Shown piece after piece: positions 58,326 to 64,000 of a stretch of DNA of 64,000 bases (within the stretch, counting starts at the first letter, position 1; every line of letters begins with the position of its first letter). The stretch comes from Simmondsia chinensis. Lineage: Eukaryota; Streptophyta; Magnoliopsida; Caryophyllales; Simmondsiaceae. The stretch covers positions 6,379,355 to 6,443,354 of the forward strand of contig JAGTTD010000005.1 in assembly GCA_018398585.1 (NCBI GenBank), in the 5' to 3' direction. Position numbers and translations under genes: made by a program. The notes beneath the pieces were generated by a model that worked only from the letters and a program-made list of their open reading frames with translations, ran no database searches and was not told the DNA's origin.

Positions 58326-60908
58326 TGTTTTATCCGGTCTAACACTATTTGGGTGGTAAGGATTCGTCTCTCGGTCAGAGAAGGCCATAAATGGCAAGGT
58401 CAGGGTTTTAGTCATTGTGCCTTCCTATGATTTTCACTATCATCTATAGTGAATAAAAGATGGTCCTTTTGGATCAAAAGAAAGATGATGCTTAGAATTA
58501 GCCTTAAAAGTTGTTAGAAGAAATTAACGGTGCGGAAGAGTGGAATGGAATCTGGATATAAAGTCCCATCTCCAAATTATGGGGAAACAATTCATGATTA
58601 CAGGGTTGAAGACTAGTGGCAGTTTTTCCATGGAAACTGAACCCATTTTGACAGTGGTTTTCTCCTTGTAAGTTAAAATGCCATCTTAATGATATTTCTT
58701 TTTTCGATTTATTTTAAAAAAAAAAATGCCATCGTGATACATGTTTGGTTTGTCCATGCACCTATATATGCTGGTGAATTTTCTATTGGATAAGGTGATA
58801 TTTTCTATGCTTTCTTTGGGGAAATAAGCTTTGGACTTTGCAGCCAATGAGGCCATGGTACCTTGTTAGAACACTGCTAAGCTTGACACCGTAAAAGAGG
58901 ATGTCCTATGTTCAAACTCATACGTCACTAGCCTACCCAATGTGTTTTGTTTTATATCCTTGAGAGATTAGAGGGTTTTCTTTTTACAAATTATAGAATT
59001 TGTATGTGTGTTTTTTTTTTTTTTTTTTTTATAATTATTTTGAGGGTATTTTGTTCATATAACAGATTAGAGGATTTTCTTTCACAAATTATAGAATCTG
59101 TAATTTTTTTTTTTTTTTTAAATCTTGAGGGTATTTTTTTCTTAACATATTGTATATTCCCTTTAACCAAGTTTGTCTATGATGTAGATCAGAGATGTTT
59201 TCCCTTCAGCTATACTGTTGGATGAAATTTAAGCTCGACTTAGGTATAATATCTCTTAAGGGTGAACTGCGGTTAACAACCTTTGTTGTAAGCTCTTCTA
59301 TTTTCTTCTCCTTACAGGTTTCTTTCCATATTCCTAAACCAGATGCTGGTGCTCAAATGTCCAAACCAACTGAGAGTCTAAAGGCATGTTTCATGGTACC
59401 TTCTTTTACTCCATGGGCGTACAACAAGATAAAATCAAATAAAGGTCTTTATAATGTAAAGCCCATTTCATAATTCGTCCTAGCTTTACTCTGTTAACCA
59501 TTACGTAATGATGCTTTCTTACGTAATGTGTTGGAAATGTCTTGGCGAAATTGCTAAAAACAATTACAAGATCGACGAACTTTACCACCGCGAAAGAAAG
59601 AATATAAGGAAAATCAGAAGTGAAACAAGAGCACAAGATTTTATGTGGGTCAGACCCCAAAAAGATGGTCCTAGTTTATGGCTTCCTATCTCTAGAAAAG
59701 TCTATCAACTATATGATGATTATATTACAAATTATAGATCAAGAATCAATGCATGAAACAAATTACTTGCAAAACCTAGACTTTTAAGTCAAAAACCTCA
59801 CAGAGCATTACTAGATGTAGACGATCTTTGTATCAAACTAATGAACATTGCTCAAGAATGGGAGTGGCGGCTAGGGCTAGTGTTTGGAGAGCACAGGGAC
59901 AAGGGGGAAGAAGAAAGAGTGAGGCAAGATCAAGAAAAAATGAACCTTTTTCCTTCACAGTGAAAAACTGCCCCTTATATGCCCAGTCACCTCAAACCGC
60001 ACTGCATGCCTCAAGCGCAATTTCTGCCATTGGCTTTATAGCATTGGACTACCAGAAACGAAGCAAACAAACACGATCTGGGTTGTTATCCTCGCCAGGG
60101 CAACGCGCGTCTCAGCAAAATGGACGAGATGAAGATGAGTGTCGCATGCAAAGGACATGTCTAGGGTTTTGAGGCAGTGCGGGTAGTGGGCAAGTAAATA
60201 AATGATGCCAAGGGCAATTTGGTCAATGTCCGAATGTGCCACATTTTAAAATCAGAAAATGACCCTCCGTTTCCCGTTATTTATAGTTATGCCACCGTCT
60301 ATTAGATTCAACCTTAGCCACGAAATGGTGCATTTTCGTCGTTTTAATTAATTAATTAATAATTTTAAGTATCATTTGATATAAGTATTTATTAGAACCA
60401 CTATTCAACAATATGTTTAAAAATGTTAAAAGGTACTCAAAATTAATGATAGGCGGCTTTTCATTCAAAGTTTTGCAAACTTTGACTTAAAAGCTAGTTA
60501 TGATCCTAAAAACCCAACTTGGTCGCTGTGGTCCATTATATCAGGTATCTGAACACTTTTGTCATATCACTCTTTAGGGAGGAGTACCAACTTGATTCTA
60601 CGTACAGCAATTTCATTAGTAATCACTGTAAATTTTGCCCTTTGTTATCAGCCTTTGTTCTTATATCCACTATATGCAGGCCTTCACATGTTCCATTGTA
60701 GAGCGGTCTGATAATTTGCAGATGAACCCAAAGGAACAAACTAGTGCTACTCAGGTGCCCATTTTGTTGTCATTTCTGCTGTAAATTGATGATGGTGCGA
60801 TTGTTGCTAGTTTCTGCACTAATGCTTCTATTGGATTGAGTTCTCTTGCAGCCTTCGAGTTCCCAGCCCTCAAAGCCAGTTTCGAGATTTAAGATGCAGC
60901 GGAGATAG
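48831..60908 (+). CDS. URI1: URI homologue (unconventional prefoldin RPB5 interactor), 12 exons
   Basis: Exons: 48831-49043, 49592-49651, 50903-51070, 51435-51505, about 56634-56787, 56867-56942, 56986-57056, 57164-57197, 58076-58188, 59318-59383, 60680-60754 and 60852-60908. The sum is 1158 bp, 385 codons with one open frame. The N-terminal prefoldin-like part (about residues 1-150) reads SMFPVEEAQNAAQCVQDAM, DNTNLINLVHCLPNDLHHHI, VPFGKAAFFPGQLIHTNEIL and LGEGYYAERTAKQTIDILKR. An acidic middle has DDEEYERIMMRLDELEKEEL. The tail has CSIVERSDNLQ and ends KPVSRFKMQRR. URI proteins bind RPB5 and work in an R2TP/prefoldin-like complex for RNA polymerase assembly. The ATG at 48831 is chosen as the first Met of the conserved block. 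Exon 5 acceptor: 56633 keeps frame, whereas the better-looking CAG at 56602 does not. Exon 6 has unusual composition and may be mis-bounded. Intron 10 starts GC. Confidence 0.9.
49705..49820 (+). mobile_element. SINE fragment in URI intron 2
   Basis: GGAAAGCACCCTGTAAGGGT, GAGGTTGCATGCATC and GTGAGAGCCTCTTTGAGGCA + TTGGGTGG follow the SINE body. The start GGAAAGCACCCTGTA is doubled. No 5S head. Confidence 0.65.
50264..50301. repeat. (GA)n microsatellite in URI intron 2
   Basis: About 19 GA dinucleotides in a row, then GTGAGAG. Confidence 0.9.
51117..51373 (+). mobile_element. 5S-rRNA-headed SINE, copy C, best preserved
   Basis: It lies in URI intron 3. The first about 118 bases follow plant 5S rRNA almost to its 3' end: GCACTAATGCACCGGATCCC, AAGTTAAGCGTGCTTAGGCG, AGTAGTACCAGGATGGGTGA and CTCGTGTTGC. 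Both the A-box/IE and C-box regions of the 5S internal promoter are recognisable. The body follows: GGCCCTCGGAAACAGCCTCT, GAAGGGGTAAGGCTGCGTAC, AGACACCACTTAGGCGGAAG and CCCTTGAGGCACTGGG, and then a (TTG)n tail. Direct repeats ATTCaGTCACAATGT (51102-51116) and ATTCgGTCACAATGT (51374-51388) bound the element. Transcription by RNA polymerase III from the 5S promoter and movement by a LINE enzyme are inferred from family knowledge. Confidence 0.93.
51506..52743. other. URI intron 4, first part; no gene
   Basis: AT-rich intron DNA with a poly-A run near 52604. No feature recognised. Confidence 0.5.
52744..53766 (+). repeat. 5' LTR (with nested MITE)
   Basis: Matches the 437-bp right LTR on both sides of the insertion at 53055-53633. 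TTTCTATAAATAGGGATG at about 52966 is the TATA region. It ends with a field of AAGCACAGGGcTGCTTA palindromic words. Confidence 0.9.
53055..53633. mobile_element. GAGCTCG-rich element nested in the LTR
   Basis: It interrupts the left LTR between TTAGCACA (53047-53054) and TAAGCACA (53634-53641), an imperfect 8-bp duplication; the uninterrupted right LTR confirms the insertion. The interior is dense in TCGAGC/GCTCGA words and the right end is CGTTTACACCCC. An 8-bp duplication suggests a hAT-like origin. The open frame across it is a by-product of the repeated words. Confidence 0.8.
53767..54632 (+). other. Leader of the LTR element, low-complexity
   Basis: C-, A- and CCACC-rich DNA with poly-C near 53966 and poly-A runs near 53908, 54001 and 54119. 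There is no coding match. It may be an untranslated leader of the element or of the captured transcript. Confidence 0.5.
54633..55430 (+). pseudogene. PDS5-like: Captured PDS5 (sister chromatid cohesion) fragment, intronless
   Basis: An uninterrupted 201-residue frame (54633-55238) reads TTPLDSNNELLSLLNTTLAR, KDALSPLMKTLVRNQLLRHH, DLDIKVTIAACLIEITRITA, PDAPYDDDLMKEVFQLIVLS, YNKRVMILEVMALSRSCLMM, and LDLKRDALILEMFQHFFRSI. This is the N-terminal HEAT-repeat region of plant PDS5. After a frame change, ITELLLCILEIIKKGNNEVL and LKPCLAHFVEFYGISLSDYS continue in the family's order to about 55395. PDS5 regulates cohesin on chromosomes in the nucleus. The host gene has many introns, and none are present here, so capture from a spliced RNA is inferred. 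The piece starts near the PDS5 N-terminus. Whether the element still expresses it is unknown. Confidence 0.88.
55395..55794 (+). pseudogene. Open frame downstream of the PDS5 fragment
   Basis: A 125-residue frame, TTEPIEEHDFQEVSYKKEAI to HSKIMMLHQQERIEIGQFVV. The first half is acidic and could be further captured or linker sequence; the second half is not recognised. It ends just before the polypurine tract. Confidence 0.45.
55795..56231 (+). repeat. 3' LTR of the PDS5-carrying element
   Basis: 437 bp, TGATAGAGATAGAGGAGG to ATCTCTAGCA, followed by GCTTC. CTATAAATAGGGATG is conserved with the left LTR. Confidence 0.92.
58289..58322. repeat. (AT)n microsatellite in URI intron 9
   Basis: About 17 AT dinucleotides at 58289-58322, 100 bp after exon 9. 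A poly-T tract at 57306-57328 is a second simple repeat in the neighbouring intron. Confidence 0.9.
59384..60679 (+). other. URI intron 10, GC-AG type, with LTR-like content
   Basis: The donor is CTAAAG|GCATGT and the acceptor TATGCAG. Inside, 59640-60250 has an LTR flavour when read on the - strand (CATTTTCTGATTTT to GGGGTCTGACCC). Two TTACGTAA palindromes lie at about 59503 and 59520. No coding region. Confidence 0.5.
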
Positions 60909-62440
60909 CTGGAATCTATGTTATCCACACTCAGATACGAGAATTGCACACCTAGAGATGAAACAACTTGTATCGTTTTATAGTTGCAGTTTTCGGCTTT
61001 TGAAAAAACAGAGCGCTCTTTTTGAAAAGATATTTATCTTATTTTTGATTTTTTGCTTTCAATTCTTTTTTAGTTTGAGTGAAATTAGACTTGGGAATTA
61101 AAAATTAGAAAAAATGTGCTACAAAACCTTGTTTCTAGAAAAATGTGCTACAAAACCTTGTTTCTAGAAATATGTGCTACAAAACCTTGTTTTGAGACGC
61201 TAGATTTATTATTGTTATTGTTTGTAGAAAGTGATAGCACAATTATGTACATGTCCTAAGATTTTTCTATTTTTTTGGTCTAATTGAAAGTGTCCATGTG
61301 TAATATGTGTCAAGGGTCATAGCATTCAAGTTTCCTTATTTAACACAGGCTCTCCAGTGCAAAGTGGAGAATCAAACAAGGAATGGTACCACATGTTGAT
61401 TGCGATATTTATATATCCATAACTGAAATGGGAAATCTTGATATCAAGGGGGATAGTTTTGTTAGAAGATGGTCAATTTTTGAATATGCGAATGAAATGT
61501 GATTTTTGATTCCAATTTCTTGCCTTAAGATTAAGACTGCATAAAATATGTTTTGACTTCTCTGCTCTCTTTGTTTAAAACACACTTAAAAGTACTGTGA
61601 TCAGAAAACTCAGATAGGATGGTCCGAGTCTGTTGTGGTTTTGCTGATAACAAGCTTGAAGAATATAATTTTTTGGGCAGGTAAGCTTGAAGAACATACT
61701 GGTTTTGCCAATTGGTAAGGTCAGAGAAGGCAGATTATCCTTGATCTTGCAATTTTGCGGTGATTATCCTGTTGTGTTGTACAAAAAATTTAGAATATGT
61801 TCGATTGATATTATGTTTCTGTTTTTGGTTTTCAATTAATTTACAATGAAGTTTTGAATGTAATTTCTTTCCCTTATTTGATTTTCCATTTTTAATAGGG
61901 TTTCCAAAAACAGTTAATAATGAGAAATATAAGACAAATTGAAGGCATTTTAAACCAAAAAAGAAATAATTGCTGGAAGCAAAAAATAATATCAAAATCT
62001 ATTTCTAATCTATTATTGCTAAGGTGCCCTTTCTCCCAAAATCTTCCACTTCCCAATCCCAGCAATTTTAGATAGGGATTTTTGGGTTTCCATATTGCAT
62101 CTTGAGATATGAATTCAAAGGGAAGAAAAAACAATCAAAACTAATTAAATGTGATATAATAAATTGTTAAGAAACTGAAAGAAAAATCAATAAAAGTGGA
62201 TTAATATAATAAATTGTTCTGAAACGGAAACAAGCGAAAATTTGCAAGCAAACAAAATAGACATCTTAATTAAATTGGAATTGAAATAGTAGTTTAAATC
62301 GACAATGAACAGAATGCTCCCACCACCTACAGGGCCCCAAATCCTTGCGAAGGAGATGAAATGTACCACTGGGACGGTTAGAAAACCGAAAAAAAATTGT
62401 CCCTCCACAATGTTCTTCAAGGTAAGACCGCATGCTTTTT
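60909..62440. other. 3' flank of URI; no gene
   Basis: Contains the 61108-61197 tandem repeat, otherwise AT-rich DNA. The short frames at 61735-62420 are not supported. Confidence 0.45.
61108..61197. repeat. 30-bp tandem repeat, three copies
   Basis: AAATGTGCTACAAAACCTTG + TTTCTAGAAA repeats three times about 200 bp after the URI stop codon, perhaps within its 3' UTR or just beyond. Confidence 0.9.
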
Positions 62441-62469
62441 ACTACATAAACTTTAAAACCTAGCTTTGA

Positions 62470-62893
62470 TTATGATGCAGGAAATTCTGCAGCAGCAGTA
62501 CAGCAGAAGTGAGCTGAAAAATTGGCGGGAAAACTCTTTTCTTTGCAACGGTCATGTAGGCGGTTAAAGCACGTGAGCTGCACGTGCTTATTAATGAGGT
62601 CTTTTGGCTTGTGTGAGGCACTTGATGAGCTAGAGGAGGCTGGTGGTTATTTAGGGCTAACCAACTCTGCATTTCTATCTTCATTTCTATTTTTCTTTTC
62701 ATTTATTTAATTTCAAGAATTACATACTCTATATAGATAATGATGTAAAATTTAGGGTTTAATCAATGAAAAAGTACACTTTCTTCTCTCTTAAACCTTC
62801 TTTTCTCCCTAATCTCTTCTAATTCTTATCTTCCCCATACTCTAATTCTTATTCTTTTAGTGTTATTTGAGGTAAATTTGGTTTACGGTATCA
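62470..62893 (+). repeat. Probable 5' LTR of a gypsy element
   Basis: The right end, TTTACGGTATCA, is followed directly by the primer site CGGTATCAGAGCTCC (62895). A CT-rich leader and AATCAATGAAAAAG are typical of the R-U5 part. The left limit is a guess, since the partner LTR is outside the window. Confidence 0.55.
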
Positions 62894-62894
62894 C

Positions 62895-62909
62895 CGGTAT
62901 CAGAGCTCC
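62895..62909 (+). other. Primer-binding site
   Basis: CGGTATCAGAGCTCC, one base from the tRNA-Met-type TGGTATCAGAGC site, at the junction of LTR and internal region. Confidence 0.75.
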
Positions 62910-62940
62910 AATCCTCGGCTGTGGTATGTGGAAGCAATTA

Positions 62941-64000
62941 TGGCTGACAATACCCGATCAATAGCTGAAATTAGGCGAGTAGAAGACAAGCTTAATCAAT
63001 CAATCCTTGGCTGAAGTCAGAAATGAGATCAAGGCTGTTGTTGGTGCAATTGCTACACAGATGAAAGACCTGCAAGATCATGTGACCACAATGTCCATTC
63101 AGGTGCCACTGCCAGAGGATAGATCTGGGGTCACCAATGGAGGGTCCAATTCATCGGCTGCTAATCAAGCCCAAAGAACACCTAACCCGGAGTCTCATGG
63201 TGGTAATAACTCTTTTGCTACTCGCTTAGGTAGAATGGATTTCCCTTTGTTTGATGGTGAAGATGTTAATGGATGGCTGTTCTCATGTGAACAATTCTTC
63301 ATTATTGATAATACCCCTGAATTTGATAAGATTAGAGTAGCTTCGATTCATTTAAGAGGGATTCCCCAGCAATGGCATAGGCGATGTGTTACTACCAATC
63401 CTAATTTTCACACTATGGGTTGGCCCGAGTATGCCAGAGCTGTGAAGGAAAGGTTTGGTAATGCTTATGAGGATCCAATTTCAGATTTGATGAGTCTCAA
63501 ACAGGTGGGATCCGTGAAGGAATACTTGGGGAATTTTGATCAGATTTCAGTGAGGGCAAGTTTAAATGAATCACAACTCATTAGCTGTGTCCCTTAGGGA
63601 CATAGCCGAGTGGTCATGATCGCCGGGTGCCAACGAGGTGACCGGGGATCGAATCCCACAAAGCTCCAAATGTGGTGTCCTCTTTGAGGATTTTAAGGGC
63701 TTTATCCCCTCCTCCCTCCCCCAAGGCTTTACCATCATTAAAAAAAAATAAATAAATAAAAAAAACCACCTCATTAGCTGTTTTGTGGCTGGATTAAGGG
63801 AAGATTTAGCTCTAGAAGTGAGAACTTGGCAACCTGCTACGCTGCAACATGTTGTTTGCTTAGCTAAGCTAGGTGAGGCCAAGATTGAGGCTCTTGCTAA
63901 GCAGCTCAAGTCCAACAGAGCTCCCTTGTTGCCTACCCCAAGTGGACCTAGACCCAATCCTAATAGTTTTAGACCAAACATTAATCGATCTGGTGCAGTT
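62941..64000 (+). pseudogene. Gypsy Gag, split by a SINE, continues past the window
   Basis: Starts around ATGGCTGACAATACCCG at 62941 in a slightly shifted frame. The main frame from 63007 reads MAEVRNEIKAVVGAIATQMK, FPLFDGEDVNGWLFSCEQFF, IRVASIHLRGIPQQWHRRCV and AVKERFGNAYEDPISDLMSL. After the SINE (63589-63769) and one copy of the target repeat, the protein resumes ISCFVAGLREDLALEVRTWQ, LAKLGEAKIEALAKQL. Without the SINE the capsid region would be continuous. Confidence 0.87.
63589..63769 (+). mobile_element. tRNA-derived SINE inserted in gypsy gag
   Basis: Pol III box A-like TAGCCGAGTGGT (63603) and box B-like GGATCGAATCC (63646) lie in a tRNA-like head. A body with CTCCAAATGTGGTGTCCTC and a pyrimidine-rich CTCCTCCCTCCCCC stretch follows, and then an A-rich tail AAAAAAAATAAATAAATAAA. 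The 12-bp duplication CTCATTAGCTGT flanks it (63577-63588 and 63770-63781). It is a different family from the 5S-headed SINEs. Confidence 0.93.

Noticed and set aside
61735..62420. - strand hydrophobic peptides
   Set aside because: AT-rich chance frames (Phe/Leu/Ile-rich) without recognisable domains or gene signals.
63601..63660. Functional tRNA gene
   Set aside because: The tRNA-like head is part of a SINE with an A-rich tail and a 12-bp duplication; it does not fold into a full cloverleaf on inspection.

Overview
This is nuclear DNA of a flowering plant, most likely a eudicot. It has intron-rich plant genes, a plant-specific mobile-domain (PMD) gene, Mutator-like (MULE) DNA transposons, Ty1/copia and Ty3/gypsy LTR elements with tRNA-Met-type primer sites, and SINEs with an angiosperm-type 3' body. 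I cannot name the species. Only one gene looks intact, a URI (unconventional prefoldin RPB5 interactor) homologue on the + strand at 48.8-60.9 kb. A serine carboxypeptidase-like (SCPL) gene on the - strand (25.8-45.6 kb) keeps seven phase-consistent exons, but lacks its N-terminus and the catalytic His. Almost everything else is transposon.

Layout. 0-6.35 kb: a - strand MULE transposase (cut by the window edge, one nonsense codon) preceded by about 4.5 kb of tandem repeats built on a palindromic CATACAC/GTGTATG core. 7.0-7.8 kb: a foldback element. 8.4-11.2 kb: a SINE relic, a 5S-rRNA-headed SINE and a broken copia element. 11.2-19.8 kb: a MULE transposase C-terminus followed by a PMD gene, split by a complete gag-only LTR element (13885-19747, perfect TSD). 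20.2-24.1 kb: copia and LINE relics. 24.8 kb: a second 5S-headed SINE.

25.8-45.6 kb: the SCPL gene. One of its introns is over 13 kb and holds a complete copia element (27746-38821, TSD CGTAC). That copia element is itself split by a chromodomain gypsy element (31874-37926, TSD GAAAC). The next intron upstream is mostly filled by a young TRIM element (40500-41177, TSD ATACC, LTRs one mismatch apart). The 3-kb intron before that holds LTR-like relics and a hairpin MITE. 46-48.1 kb: LTR, LINE and SINE relics.

48.8-60.9 kb: the URI gene, 12 exons with a 385-codon frame that stays open. Intron 3 holds the best-preserved 5S-headed SINE, with its TSD. Intron 4 holds a 3.5-kb LTR element (52744-56231, TSD GCTTC) that has no visible gag or pol and instead carries an intronless stretch of a PDS5 sister-chromatid-cohesion gene. 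62.4-64 kb: the 5' end of a gypsy element whose gag is split by a tRNA-derived SINE.

The most notable items are the PDS5-carrying LTR element, the 5S-rRNA-headed SINE family, the gag-only LTR element inside a MULE/PMD gene, and the SCPL gene whose reading phase survives across nested retrotransposons.
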